64,000 nucleotides of DNA from Lysobacter capsici (GTDB lineage: Bacteria; Pseudomonadota; Gammaproteobacteria; Xanthomonadales; Xanthomonadaceae). Both the position numbers and the translations under genes were made by a program. The notes under the pieces are model-generated. The model was not told the DNA's origin. It did not search any database and saw nothing but the letters and a program-made list of their open reading frames with translations. The stretch is taken from contig NZ_CP076103.1 of NCBI RefSeq assembly GCF_018732085.1, forward strand, positions 2,728,001 through 2,792,000. Direction: 5' to 3'. Shown here in pieces: positions 39,837-52,898 of this stretch. Numbering within the stretch: the stretch's first letter is position 1; the number at the start of each line of letters is the position of its first letter.

Positions 39837-39999
39837 GCCGGGAATCGGGAATGGGGAATCGGGAATGGCGGCGCGATCTGACGTGTGGTTCGCCGAGTAC
39901 CCGGTTCCCTATTCTTGTATCCGTAGCGGGCGACAGTCGTCCTGACGCGTCGCCCGTTTTTGATTTAACGATTCCCGACTCCCAATTCCCGATTCCCGA
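39837..39999. repeat. Heptamer units of both orientations between dnaK and dnaJ
   Basis: After the dnaK stop codon stand three GGGAATC/GGGGAATC units (39839-39866). Before dnaJ stand units of GATTCCCG type (39969-39999). They are mutually inverted and could pair across the terminator at 39927, giving a larger stem between the two genes. Confidence 0.65.
39927..39961 (+). terminator. Intrinsic terminator of dnaK
   Basis: CGGGCGAC and GTCGCCCG form an 8-bp stem around a 14-base loop and are followed by TTTTT. It separates dnaK from dnaJ, so dnaJ expression needs read-through or its own promoter. Confidence 0.85.
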
Positions 40000-40008
40000 A
40001 CCCAGCCC

Positions 40009-41139
40009 ATGAGCAAACGCGACTACTACGAAGTGCTGGGCGTTGCGCGCAACGCCAGCGACGACGACCTCAAGAAGGCCTATCGCCGCTGTGCGATGAA
40101 ACACCACCCGGACCGCAATCCGGGCGACGCGGCCGCCGAGGCCGCGTTCAAGGAGTGCAAGGAGGCCTACGAAATCCTGGCCGACGCCAACAAGCGCCGC
40201 GCCTACGATCAGCACGGCCATGCCGCGTTCGAGCACGGCAACGGCGGCGGCGCCGGCGGCCCGGGCTTCTCGGACATGGGCGACATCTTCGGCGACATCT
40301 TCGGCAATATCTTCGGAGGTGGCGGCGGTGGCGCGCGCGGTCCGCGCCGCGGCGCCGACATCGGCTACGTGATGGAGCTGTCGCTGGAGGAAGCGGTCGG
40401 CGGGGTCGAGAAGCAGATCGAAATCCCGACCCTCGACGCCTGCGAGACCTGCAACGGCAGCGGTTCGGCCGACGGCAAGGTCGAGACCTGCGGCACCTGC
40501 AAGGGCCACGGCCAGGTGCGCATCCAGCGCGGCATCTTCTCGATGCAGCAAAGCTGCCCGCACTGCAACGGCAGCGGCAAGACCATCGCCAACCCTTGCG
40601 CCGATTGCCACGGCCAGGGCCGGGTCGAACGCACCAAGACCTTGCAGGTCAAGATTCCGGCCGGCGTCGACAACGGCGACCGCATCCGCCTGACCGGCGA
40701 AGGCGAGGCCGGCCCGACCGGTTCGCCGCCGGGCGACCTGTACGTGGAAGTGCGCGTGCGCGAGCACGAGATCTTCCAGCGCGACGGCGACGACCTGCAT
40801 TGCGACGTGCCGATCCGCATCTCGCAGGCCGCGCTCGGCGACATCATCCGGGTGCCGACCCTCGGCGGCGAAGTCGAGCTGCGCATTCCCTTCGAAACCC
40901 AGAGCGGCAAGCTGTTCCGCCTGCGCGACAAGGGCGTCAAGTCGGTGCGCAGCCGCAAGACCGGCGACCTGTACTGCCGCGTCGTGGTCGAGACGCCGGT
41001 CAACCTCACCGTGGAACAACGCGAGCTTCTGGAGAAATTCGAAGCGACGTTCGTGGGTGAGGGGGCGCGAAAGCACTCGCCACGGTCCTCCACCTTTCTG
41101 GACGGGGTCAAGGGATTCTGGGATCGGATGACGTCCTGA
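40009..41139 (+). CDS. dnaJ: Co-chaperone DnaJ (Hsp40)
   Basis: The 376-residue protein has the J domain with His33-Pro34-Asp35 (KHHPDRNPGD), a Gly/Phe-rich linker (GGGGAGGPGFSDMGDIFGDI type), four CxxCxGxG zinc repeats (CETCNGSG, CGTCKGHG, CPHCNGSG and CADCHGQG) and the substrate-binding C-terminal domain. It stimulates the DnaK ATPase and delivers clients. ATG 40009 is used. No sigma-32 promoter is evident in the 48 bases after the dnaK terminator. Confidence 0.97.
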   Translation: MSKRDYYEVLGVARNASDDDLKKAYRRCAMKHHPDRNPGDAAAEAAFKECKEAYEILADANKRRAYDQHGHAAFEHGNGGGAGGPGFSDMGDIFGDIFGNIFGGGGGGARGPRRGADIGYVMELSLEEAVGGVEKQIEIPTLDACETCNGSGSADGKVETCGTCKGHGQVRIQRGIFSMQQSCPHCNGSGKTIANPCADCHGQGRVERTKTLQVKIPAGVDNGDRIRLTGEGEAGPTGSPPGDLYVEVRVREHEIFQRDGDDLHCDVPIRISQAALGDIIRVPTLGGEVELRIPFETQSGKLFRLRDKGVKSVRSRKTGDLYCRVVVETPVNLTVEQRELLEKFEATFVGEGARKHSPRSSTFLDGVKGFWDRMTS

Positions 41140-41200
41140 TAGCAGCGGCGTGCATCGCACGCAGCGCGTCGCGCCAGGTGCGCGACGCGTGTCCGGACAA

Positions 41201-41222
41201 GGGGGGCTTCGGCCCCCTTTTT
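41201..41222 (+). terminator. Intrinsic terminator of dnaJ
   Basis: GGGGGC, tetraloop TTCG and GCCCCC are followed by TTTTT. It closes the heat-shock gene cluster. Confidence 0.9.
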
Positions 41223-41453
41223 CGTAGGCGGCGCATAAGTTTTTTCGCGTCCGTCGACACCGCGCGTCGGCCTCCCGGTTCGCCGCCACGCACCCGCGAT
41301 CGGTACGCAGCGACGCGCGCATTTGCGGTCGCAGCGATCGCCAACTCCGGCACGCCGGGGATGTGGTAGAACGTTTTCGCGCCGACGTCGGCGCGGCGGC
41401 GCCGATCCGCGATCGCGCGGCCGTCTACCACGCAGGGAACAGGGGAAGAAAGG

Positions 41454-43394
41454 ATGCGCATCGCGATGCAGCGGCTGTCGGCCGCGGTTTGTCTTGCACT
41501 CATCGGCAGCGCGGCGTTCGCGCAGAGCGCGCCGCCCGATCGCGCCGCCGCCGCGCCGGCCGCGGCCAATGCAACGCCCGCCGCCGCAGCGGCAGCCTCG
41601 GACGACCCGATCCGCCGGGAGCGTTCCTACCTCAGCTACACCGTGCAGGCCGACGGCAGCTACGTCGAGCAGCACGAGACCGCGTTCAAGGTGCTCGACG
41701 AACGCGCGATCGAATACGCCAAGCACGAATCGATCGGCTACAGCGCCAGCATCCAGACCCTCGACGTGGTCGAGGCCTACACCCGCAAGGCCGACGGCCG
41801 CCGCATCGACGTGCCCAAGTCGAACTTCCAGGTCGAGACCAACGACGGTCGCGAAGGCGGCGGCCCGGCATTCTCGGACGTCGCCACTACCAGTCTCGTG
41901 TTCCCCGATGTCGCGGTCGGCGACACGGTGGTGCTGAACTACCGGCTGGTCGGCAAGAAGGCGATGTTCGACGGGCATTTTTCCGACATCACCAGTTTCA
42001 GCGACACCACCTACATGGGTGATCTGCGGATCAAGATCGACCTGCCCGCCGGGCTGTGGACCCAGCAGCAGACCTTCGGCAAGCTCAAGCAGGTGCGCGA
42101 CGAAACCGTCGGCGGCCGCCGCATCGTCGAGTGGACCTACCAGAACCTGAGCCCGGTCAAGCGCGACTCCGACCCGGCCACGATCTTCGAGCTCGAACGC
42201 TACAACGGCTACGCCCTGTCGACCTTCCGCAGCTACGGCGACATCGCCAAGGCCTACGGCGAGCGCGCGCTGCCCAAGGCGGTGCCGACCGCGCGGGTGC
42301 GCAAGCTCGCCGACGAAATCGCCGCCGGCAAGACCGACCAGCGCGCGGTCGCGCAGGCGCTGTACGAATGGGTGTCGACCCACATCAACTACGCCGGCAA
42401 CTGCATCGGCCTGGGCGCGGTGGTGCCGCGCGACCAGGACTTCGTGCTCGACAACCGCATCGGCGACTGCAAGGACCATGCGACCTTGCTGCAGGCGCTG
42501 CTGGCGGCCAAGGGCATCGAGGCGACCCAGGCGCTGATCAACGCCGGCAACGTCTACACCCTGCCCAAGGTGCCGGTGGCCTCGAGCGTCAACCACGTGC
42601 TCAATTACCTGCCGGGCCTGGACCTGTACGTGGATGCGACCGCCAAGGGCATTCCGTTCGGCGAACTGCCGGCGCAGATCGCCGGCAAGCCGGTGCTGCG
42701 CGTCGACCGGCCTGAACTCAAGGCCGCCACGCCGGGCTTCGTCAAACTGCACAACCGCCAGCGCATGGACACCCGCCTGACCGTGCTCGAAGACGGCTCG
42801 ATGAAGGGCACGGTCGAGGTCGAACTCAGCGGCATGCCGGCGATCTCGATGCGCGCGAGCCTGCGCGAACTCAGCGCCGACGATGCCAGGGACATGATCA
42901 AGAACGTGTTCAAGCGCGGCGGCCTGGAGGCGCAGGGCAGCTTCACCCAGGACGATCCCAAGCCGCTGCGCGGCGAGCATCGTTACCGCGCGCAGTTCGA
43001 GGTCAAGCAGGCCTTGCCGGTGCCGGGCGCGTTCGCGCTGGGGCCGAGTTTCTTCAGCCCGATGCCGGTTAGCGCGCTGGTCGGCAGCGGCACCGCGGAA
43101 ATCGCCAAGGACGAAGGCGACGGCACCTGCGGCGGCGGAAGTTCGGAGGAAACCTATCGGATCGAATTCCCGGCGACGATGAAAGTGATCGCGGTGCCGC
43201 CGAATCTCAGCCTGGAATCGGGCGGTTCGCGCTACACCGCGACCTATACACTCAAGGGCAACGTGCTCGAAGCCAGCCGGGTGATCGAGGACGTGACCCT
43301 GGGGCCGGTGTGCACCGCCGAATACAACCGCGCCTATCAGGCGTTCGCGAAGAAAGTGCTGCCCAATCTCAAGGCGCAGCTGGTGTATCAGTAA
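41454..43394 (+). CDS. Secreted DUF3857 / transglutaminase-like protein
   Basis: The 646-residue protein has a signal peptide (LSAAVCLALIGSAAFAQS) and an Ala/Pro-rich linker, then a DUF3857 domain (SYLSYTVQADGSYVEQHETA onward, about 60-260). A transglutaminase-core domain follows with a complete triad: Cys339 (RIGDCKDHATLLQALL), His381 (SSVNHVLNYL) and Asp394 (LYVDATAKG). Such periplasmic proteins are cysteine proteases or amidases of unknown substrate. The C-terminal part is DUF3858-like. It is followed after 3 bp by the SUKH-like gene, so the two are probably one transcript. Confidence 0.85.
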   Translation: MRIAMQRLSAAVCLALIGSAAFAQSAPPDRAAAAPAAANATPAAAAAASDDPIRRERSYLSYTVQADGSYVEQHETAFKVLDERAIEYAKHESIGYSASIQTLDVVEAYTRKADGRRIDVPKSNFQVETNDGREGGGPAFSDVATTSLVFPDVAVGDTVVLNYRLVGKKAMFDGHFSDITSFSDTTYMGDLRIKIDLPAGLWTQQQTFGKLKQVRDETVGGRRIVEWTYQNLSPVKRDSDPATIFELERYNGYALSTFRSYGDIAKAYGERALPKAVPTARVRKLADEIAAGKTDQRAVAQALYEWVSTHINYAGNCIGLGAVVPRDQDFVLDNRIGDCKDHATLLQALLAAKGIEATQALINAGNVYTLPKVPVASSVNHVLNYLPGLDLYVDATAKGIPFGELPAQIAGKPVLRVDRPELKAATPGFVKLHNRQRMDTRLTVLEDGSMKGTVEVELSGMPAISMRASLRELSADDARDMIKNVFKRGGLEAQGSFTQDDPKPLRGEHRYRAQFEVKQALPVPGAFALGPSFFSPMPVSALVGSGTAEIAKDEGDGTCGGGSSEETYRIEFPATMKVIAVPPNLSLESGGSRYTATYTLKGNVLEASRVIEDVTLGPVCTAEYNRAYQAFAKKVLPNLKAQLVYQ

Positions 43395-43397
43395 GCC

Positions 43398-44000
43398 ATG
43401 GCGCGCAGCTACGAATCCTTGCGGCCGTTGCTGCAACCCTGGGGCGAACTGCGCTCGCAGCCGGCGTCGCAGTGGCGCGGTGACATCGCCTTGCCGCCGA
43501 CGCTGGAAGCGTTTTATCGCGAACTCGGCCCGTGGGGCGAAACGCTGGACGAGCCGGTCGGCGCGATCGGCTTGAGCCTGGATGCCGGCGGCAATCCGGT
43601 CGACATCCCGCCGCTGCACAAGCTGTGGGCGCAGCAGGCGGGGTATCGCTGGCATGGCCTGAGCGGCGAACGCTTGCCGGCGTGGAAAGACGAATGGCTG
43701 ACGGTGGCGATGGAAGGCGGCAATCCTTTCATTATCGACATGCACAGCGGCCAGGTGCTGTTCGACCTCGCCGGCGGCCCATGGTCGCCGCGGCCGATCG
43801 CCGACGATCTGGCCACCGCGTTCGGCGCGATCGCCACGGTGGCCAATGCCTACACCGCGCTCGGCGAGGCCGCGTTGGACGAAGACGACGACCTGCGCCC
43901 GCAGGCGAGGGCGCAGGTGCGCGACGCGCTCGCCGATTTCCTCGACGGCGACCGGCGACGCGCCGACGCCTTGCTCGCGGCCTGGCGTTGGTACGAATAA
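43398..44000 (+). CDS. SMI1/KNR4 (SUKH)-like protein
   Basis: The 200-residue protein shows the SUKH pattern: an N-terminal helix, LPPTLEAFYRELGPWGE, a WLTVAMEGGNPFIIDMHSGQ strand-turn unit and a helical C-terminus. Many SUKH proteins are immunity proteins against secreted toxins; others are cellular scaffolds. No toxin gene lies next to it, only the secreted transglutaminase-like gene 3 bp upstream and a small secreted protein gene 10 bp downstream. An immunity role towards a neighbouring secreted hydrolase is possible but unproven. Confidence 0.62.
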   Translation: MARSYESLRPLLQPWGELRSQPASQWRGDIALPPTLEAFYRELGPWGETLDEPVGAIGLSLDAGGNPVDIPPLHKLWAQQAGYRWHGLSGERLPAWKDEWLTVAMEGGNPFIIDMHSGQVLFDLAGGPWSPRPIADDLATAFGAIATVANAYTALGEAALDEDDDLRPQARAQVRDALADFLDGDRRRADALLAAWRWYE

Positions 44001-44010
44001 GGAGGGTTCG

Positions 44011-44502
44011 ATGCGCTTTGCGATGCCGTTGATCTCGCTGCTCGCCGCCGGCCTGCTGACCGGTGCGGGCAATGCACGCGCCGCTTGCCTCGGCGATACG
44101 CCGGTCGCAACGGCCAGCGCGTTTTACCGCGACCACTACAGCTTCTGGAACGATCCGCTGCCGACCCTGGAGCAGACCACTACGGCGCGATTGTTGCGCC
44201 TGTTGAAACGCGACCGGGCCTGCGCCGGCGCGGGCGAGGTCTGCGCGATCAATGCCGATCCCTGGCTCGACGCGCAGGACGGCGAGGCGCGCGATCCGCG
44301 CTTCGTCGCGCAGGGCAAGAACGTGGTGCAGGTGCGTTACCGGTTCGAGCTGGGAGGCGGACAGCCGTCGCAGCCGCAGGTGGCGCGGCTGCGGCTCGCG
44401 CGCGAAGGCGGCTGCTGGCGGGTCGACGATCTGGTCGGTCCGAACGGCGGCTCGTTGCGCGACGCGCTAGCGCGTTTCCACGACGGCCCCGGCGCCGACT
44501 AA
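44011..44502 (+). CDS. Small secreted protein, DUF3828-like
   Basis: The 163-residue protein has a signal peptide (MPLISLLAAGLLTGAGNARA). The mature part has ASAFYRDHYSFW, then INADPWLDAQDGE and a C-terminal GCWRVDDLVGPNGGSLRDAL. This pattern resembles DUF3828 periplasmic proteins of unknown function. The ATG at 44011 has AAGGAGG 5 bases upstream, one of the best ribosome-binding sites of the window. It is the third gene of the transglutaminase-SUKH group. Confidence 0.7.
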   Translation: MRFAMPLISLLAAGLLTGAGNARAACLGDTPVATASAFYRDHYSFWNDPLPTLEQTTTARLLRLLKRDRACAGAGEVCAINADPWLDAQDGEARDPRFVAQGKNVVQVRYRFELGGGQPSQPQVARLRLAREGGCWRVDDLVGPNGGSLRDALARFHDGPGAD

Positions 44503-44625
44503 GCGCGGTCGCGGCGAGGTTGTCGACATCGCCGTGGCGCGAACCGCGCACAGCGTGCGCGCGGCTATGTGAACCGGGCAACGTCCGCGCTTGTCGCCGC
44601 CCGATTGCGCCGCTAGCCTGACCGC

Positions 44626-45351
44626 ATGAGCGAAATCACCCGACTGTTGATACACGGCGCCTCCGGCCGCATGGGCCAGGCCTTGCTGCGGCTCGCCGCC
44701 GAACGCCAGGACCTGCGCGTGGTCGCCGCCTATTCGCGTTCGCAGCCCGCGCAGCGGGTGATCGACGGCGTGCCGCATTTCGCCGTGTCCGAATTGAACG
44801 GCGCGCCCGAGTTCGACGTGGCGATCGATTTCAGCTTGCCCGACGGGTTCGACCCGGTGCTGGCGTTGTGCGCGCAACGCGGCAAGGCCCTGGTTTCGGG
44901 CACCACCGGCCTGAGTTCGGCGCAGAACACCGCGATCAACGACGCCGCCGCGCGCATCGCGGTGGTGTGGGCGGCCAACTACAGCCTCGGCGTGGCGGTA
45001 TTGACCGAACTGGTGCGTCGCGCCGCGGCCGCCTTGCCGGGTTGGGATTGCGACGTGATCGAGGCCCACCACACCCGCAAGCTCGATGCGCCTTCGGGCA
45101 CCGCGTTGCACCTGGGCGCGGCCGCCGCGATCGGCCGTGGCGAGCAGCCGCATTACGCCAGCCTGCGCGCCGGCGACATCGTCGGCGAACACACCGTGCA
45201 GTTCGCCGCGGCCGGCGAGCGGCTGGAACTGATCCACCGCGCCAGCAACCGCGACATCTTCGCGCGCGGCGCGCTCGAAGCGGCGCTGCGCGTCGCCCAC
45301 CAGGCGCCGGGGCGCTACGGGCTGGCGGAGCTGATGTTTCCGAATCTCTGA
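44626..45351 (+). CDS. dapB: 4-hydroxy-tetrahydrodipicolinate reductase
   Basis: The 241-residue enzyme catalyses an NAD(P)H-dependent step of lysine and diaminopimelate synthesis. It has the nucleotide-binding LLIHGASGRMGQALLRLA, the SGTTGLS loop, ANYSLGVAVL and the DapB signature EAHHTRKLDAPSGTAL with catalytic His and Lys. It is somewhat shorter than E. coli DapB (273). dapB next to carAB is usual in gammaproteobacteria, here with a repeat element between. Confidence 0.95.
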   Translation: MSEITRLLIHGASGRMGQALLRLAAERQDLRVVAAYSRSQPAQRVIDGVPHFAVSELNGAPEFDVAIDFSLPDGFDPVLALCAQRGKALVSGTTGLSSAQNTAINDAAARIAVVWAANYSLGVAVLTELVRRAAAALPGWDCDVIEAHHTRKLDAPSGTALHLGAAAAIGRGEQPHYASLRAGDIVGEHTVQFAAAGERLELIHRASNRDIFARGALEAALRVAHQAPGRYGLAELMFPNL

Positions 45352-45412
45352 ACGGGGTTGCGGGCGGTAGCGACGCGGCAAAGCGGCAAAGCGGCAAAGG
45401 CAAAGCGGCAAA

Positions 45413-45616
45413 GCAAATCCCCCTCGATCCCCCTTTTTCAAAGGGGGAAGAACAGCGGGGCTGTCGCTGTTTTTGGCTTACTCCGCCCATTGAAACGGCG
45501 CTGCATCCGTCAATTCGCAGGACCAGGAGTGCCTGTCCGAAGCGATATTCCTAGCTGTTTGCCGCCTCCCCAAGACGCCTCCCCCCCTTTGAAAAAGGGG
45601 GGCAGGGGGGATTTGC
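45413..45616. repeat. MITE-like element with 36-bp terminal inverted repeats
   Basis: The left end (45413-45448) begins GCAAATCCCCC and continues CCCCCTTTTTCAAAGGGGGA. The right end (45581-45616) is its inverse with few changes and ends GGGGGGATTTGC. The 204-bp element has no reading frame of its own. A short tandem of AAAGCGGC units (45377-45412) precedes it. It occupies the dapB-carA gap (45352-45868), where no other feature is visible. Each end can also form its own hairpin. Confidence 0.8.
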
Positions 45617-45868
45617 TCCTAAGCTCCCCCGACCCGAATCCCCAACCAAACCCCCGCCAAACCTGAAGCGCCGCCCCGCCCAAACACCCGAATTGCCGCC
45701 TGCGGCCACATTGAGGCTGGCGCCGGAGGCCCATCGCCGCTAGAATTCCGGCTCGCCTGAATCCCGCACGCCGGACCGGTCCCGCACCGCGTCCGTGTTT
45801 TGCTGCAAGTCGGTTTTGCCGATGTCGCGCACGGGATCAGATCCTTTGGCAGCCAAGGCGATCCCCCC

Positions 45869-46998
<1,130 letters not shown>

Positions 46999-46999
<1 letters not shown>

Positions 47000-47445
47000 T
47001 GAGCGCGGCGCCGGCCACGCCGACGCGTCGACGCCGCTGGCGTTCGCGCGCATTGGCGTTGCTGGCGGTGCTCGGCGCGTACCCCGCGTTCGTGATGATC
47101 GCGGTCTACACGCAATGGTTCGCCGCCGATCTTCCCGGCGGACGCAACGGCCCGGCCGATGCGTACCGTCACAGCCTGGCCAGCGCGATCGTCGCCTACA
47201 CCCTGTCGCCGCGTTGCGTGGACTGGGTGACCGCGGTGATGGAGCGGGGCGGACAAGGCAACGCCAGCCGGGCGATGGACGCCCACAACAACCGCATCGG
47301 CGCGCGTCTCGGCGCCGCCGCTGAAAACTGGACCGCGATGCAGCGCGAAGTTCGCGCCGCGGTCGACCACGGAGCGATCGATGCGCGATCGCCCGAGCAA
47401 ATCACCTGGCTCGCTCGCGAAGCGTGGCAGGACCGACTTTACTGA
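46999..47445 (+). CDS. Unknown membrane-anchored protein between carA and carB
   Basis: The 148-residue protein has a basic N-terminus and one transmembrane segment (ALALLAVLGAYPAFVMIAVY, about 18-37). The outer part reads NGPADAYRHSLASAIVAYTL, then AMDAHNNRIGARLGAAAENW, a pattern seen in uncharacterised proteins with DAxRH and HNNxxG motifs. The ATG at 46999 overlaps the carA stop and carB begins 7 bp after its end, so it is an integral member of the car operon. It has no evident link to carbamoyl-phosphate. Confidence 0.8.
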
Positions 47446-47452
47446 GGACGAC

Positions 47453-50698
<3,246 letters not shown>

Positions 50699-50720
50699 GG
50701 CGCTACGCGCGCGCTCAGAC

Positions 50721-50802
50721 CGTCATTTGCGCGTTCGCGTGAATGACGGACTTGGGGTGTCGCGCTGAAGTCTCTGGATCCCCGCCTTCGCGGGGATGAC
50801 GG
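50721..50802. repeat. Degenerate REP-like arms after carB
   Basis: A decayed palindrome CGTCATTTGCGCGTTCGCGT (with the continuation GAATGACGG) at 50721-50749 and a reverse arm CTGGATCCCCGCCTTCGCGG at 50773-50802 belong to the same family as 10048, but with several changes in the stems. Confidence 0.65.
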
Positions 50803-50916
50803 CCTTGGTTCGCCGGGGATGACGACCTTGGATAGACGCGGTTGTGGCATTCCATAACCGTTTCCACTGCGGCATGGACCGGCTCTGCAAGTCAACTTGC
50901 CGCGTCCCTCCCAGAT

Positions 50917-51185
50917 CGTCATTCCCGCGAAGGCGGGAATCCAGAGACTTCAGCGAGTCCTCTCCAGGACGTCATTCCCGCGAAGGCGGGAATCCAGAGA
51001 CTTCAGCGAGTCCTCTCCAGGACGTCATTCCCGCGAACGCGGGAATCCAGTGACTTTCGTGCGAGAACGCTTGAAGTCGCTGGATGTTCGGCTCCGCCGA
51101 CGAGAAGCAGAGCCCGCGTTCGCGGGTAATGACGGTCTGAAAGATGACTCTAAAGTCTCTGGATCCCCGCCTTCGCGGGGATGAC
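50917..51185. repeat. REP-like element cluster, copy 7
   Basis: Three forward arms (50917, 50970 and 51023) with a period of 53 bp and identical AGAGACTTCAGCGAGTCCTC linkers are followed by an altered reverse arm (51081-51134) and a normal reverse arm (51151-51185). It fills the carB-greA gap together with the degenerate copy before it. The 51186-51364 part holds the greA leader. Confidence 0.88.
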
Positions 51186-51364
51186 GTTCTGAAAGAGTGG
51201 GTTGGTTTTCAGCGATGTCTTGACATCCGCCCGAATCCCAGCGCCCAACCCGGCCCCATCCCCCTGGGATGCCTTCCGCCCAGGTTCCCGGCACAATGGG
51301 GCCAACCCAGCATTCAACATGCCGGCGTCCGGCCGAAAAGGACGCGTTACCGAGGAAGCAAGGA

Positions 51365-51844
51365 ATGAGACCACCCATCACGGCCCAGGGCGCGCAGCGT
51401 TTGCGCGCGGAGCTGGAAGAACTCAAGTCGGTCAAGCGGCCGGCGGTGATCAACGCGATCGCCGAAGCGCGCGCCCACGGCGATCTCAAGGAGAACGCCG
51501 AGTACCACGCCGCGCGCGAGCAGCAGGGCTTCATCGAAGGCCGGATCAAGCAGCTCGAAGCCGAACTGTCGCACGCCCAGGTCATCGACATCAGCACGCT
51601 CAACGCCGGCTCCAAGGTCGTGTTCGGCGCCACCGTCGAGCTGATCGACGTGGATTCCGAGGAGGAGCGCAAGTACCAGATCGTCGGCGACCTGGAAGCC
51701 GACATCAAACTCGGCCTGATCGCGATCTCCTCGCCGGTCGCGCGCGCGCTGATCGGCAAGAACGAGGGCGACAGCGTCGTCATCGACGCGCCGGGCGGCA
51801 CCCACGAGTATGAAATCGTCGGCGTCAGCTACAACGCCGGATGA
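51365..51844 (+). CDS. greA: Transcription elongation factor GreA
   Basis: The 159-residue factor rescues arrested RNA polymerase by stimulating transcript cleavage. The N-terminal coiled coil (GAQRLRAELEELKSVKRPAV, then EARAHGDLKENAEYHAAREQ with the acidic tip) and the FKBP-like C-terminal domain (ISSPVARALIGKNEGDSVVI) are present. ATG 51365 follows AAGGA by 4 bases. Confidence 0.97.
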   Translation: MRPPITAQGAQRLRAELEELKSVKRPAVINAIAEARAHGDLKENAEYHAAREQQGFIEGRIKQLEAELSHAQVIDISTLNAGSKVVFGATVELIDVDSEEERKYQIVGDLEADIKLGLIAISSPVARALIGKNEGDSVVIDAPGGTHEYEIVGVSYNAG

Positions 51845-51875
51845 GCAGCCGGCGCGCGCGCATGAGCCGCCAGCC

Positions 51876-52817
51876 ATGAACAGCGTCACCGTGCTGTTGC
51901 CCGAGCGCGCGCGTTTCGGCGGCCAGCGTCTGGGCGAAGCGTTCGGGCTGCGGCTCGGTCGCGCCGACCGCAGCGTCGAGGCGGCCGATCAGGCCGCGCG
52001 CGTGTTCGACATCCTGCCGCGCGGCTGGCCGATCGCGGCGGTGTCGCGGCAGCGCGATGTCGGCGACGCCGCCTACGGCGCGTGGTTGCGCGCCGACCCG
52101 GCCTATGTGCGGCCCGACATCAACGGCGCGCGCCTGCTCGCCTACGGTCAGGCCTTGTCGTTAAGCGAACGCGACAGCGCCGCGTTGCTGCCGGCGCTGC
52201 GGCCCTTGTTCGGCGACGCCGGTTTCCCGATCGACGCGCCGCACCCGAGCCGCTGGTACCTCGCGCTGCCGCGCGAAAGCCGATTGCCGAAATTCGCCTC
52301 GCCCGAACAGGCGCTGGGCGAAGACATGTTCCAGCACCTGCCGGGCATGGAAAACGAAGGCAGCGAAGGCCGCCGCTGGCGTTCGCTGCTCAGCGAAGCG
52401 CAGATCGTCCTGCACAACCATCCGCACAATGCCCAGCGCATCGCCGCCGGGCTGGCGCCGATCAATTCGCTGTGGTTCTGGGGCGGCGGCGTGCTGCCCG
52501 ATCATGTGCGCACGACGTATCAGCAGGTCTACAGCGACGACGAAGGGCTGACCGCGTTCGGTACACAGGCCGGCATCGCCGCCATGGCGTTGCCGCCGCA
52601 GTGGCCGGCGGGCGAGGGCGAGCGTCTGTTCGACCTGCGCGGCGCGCGCGACCTGGCGGTGGTGCAGCGCGATTGGCTCGAGCCGATCGCGCGCGCGCTC
52701 GATGCGCGAACGCTGGATCGCGCGGTGCTCGCCTTCGCCGACGGCGAACGATTCGAACTGGCGCGTTCGCAGCGCTGGCGCTTCTGGCGCAAATCGCTGC
52801 GCTCGCTGCAAGTTTGA
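51876..52817 (+). CDS. rpfE: RpfE-type protein (phosphoglycerate-mutase-like)
   Basis: The 313-residue protein has the pattern of the RpfE family: VLLPERARFGGQRLGEAFGL at the start, EALGEDMFQHLPG-like and LSEAQIVLHNHPHNAQRIAA in the middle and NSLWFWGGGVLPDH. It is distantly related to archaeal-type phosphoglycerate mutases. In Xanthomonas campestris rpfE lies in the same order with greA and recJ and its loss alters extracellular enzymes and polysaccharide; the molecular function is unknown. It starts 31 bp after greA and ends 81 bp before recJ. Confidence 0.8.
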   Translation: MNSVTVLLPERARFGGQRLGEAFGLRLGRADRSVEAADQAARVFDILPRGWPIAAVSRQRDVGDAAYGAWLRADPAYVRPDINGARLLAYGQALSLSERDSAALLPALRPLFGDAGFPIDAPHPSRWYLALPRESRLPKFASPEQALGEDMFQHLPGMENEGSEGRRWRSLLSEAQIVLHNHPHNAQRIAAGLAPINSLWFWGGGVLPDHVRTTYQQVYSDDEGLTAFGTQAGIAAMALPPQWPAGEGERLFDLRGARDLAVVQRDWLEPIARALDARTLDRAVLAFADGERFELARSQRWRFWRKSLRSLQV

Positions 52818-52898
52818 GCACGCCATGAGTCTGTTGCACCTCGTCTCATCGGCGTCGCGCAGGCCGAGCGCACGCCACTTGCGCCCGGGTGGACGCCG

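Noticed and set aside
40365..44072. Minus-strand open frame of 1235 codons opposite dnaJ and the transglutaminase-like gene
   Set aside because: It crosses two well supported plus-strand genes and a terminator and encodes no recognisable domain; high GC explains the absence of stop codons.
50917..51185. Regular 53-bp repeats that at first look like a CRISPR array
   Set aside because: The repeat is palindromic along nearly its whole length, the intervening sequences are identical linkers and not unique spacers, reverse arms close the cluster and no cas genes are present.
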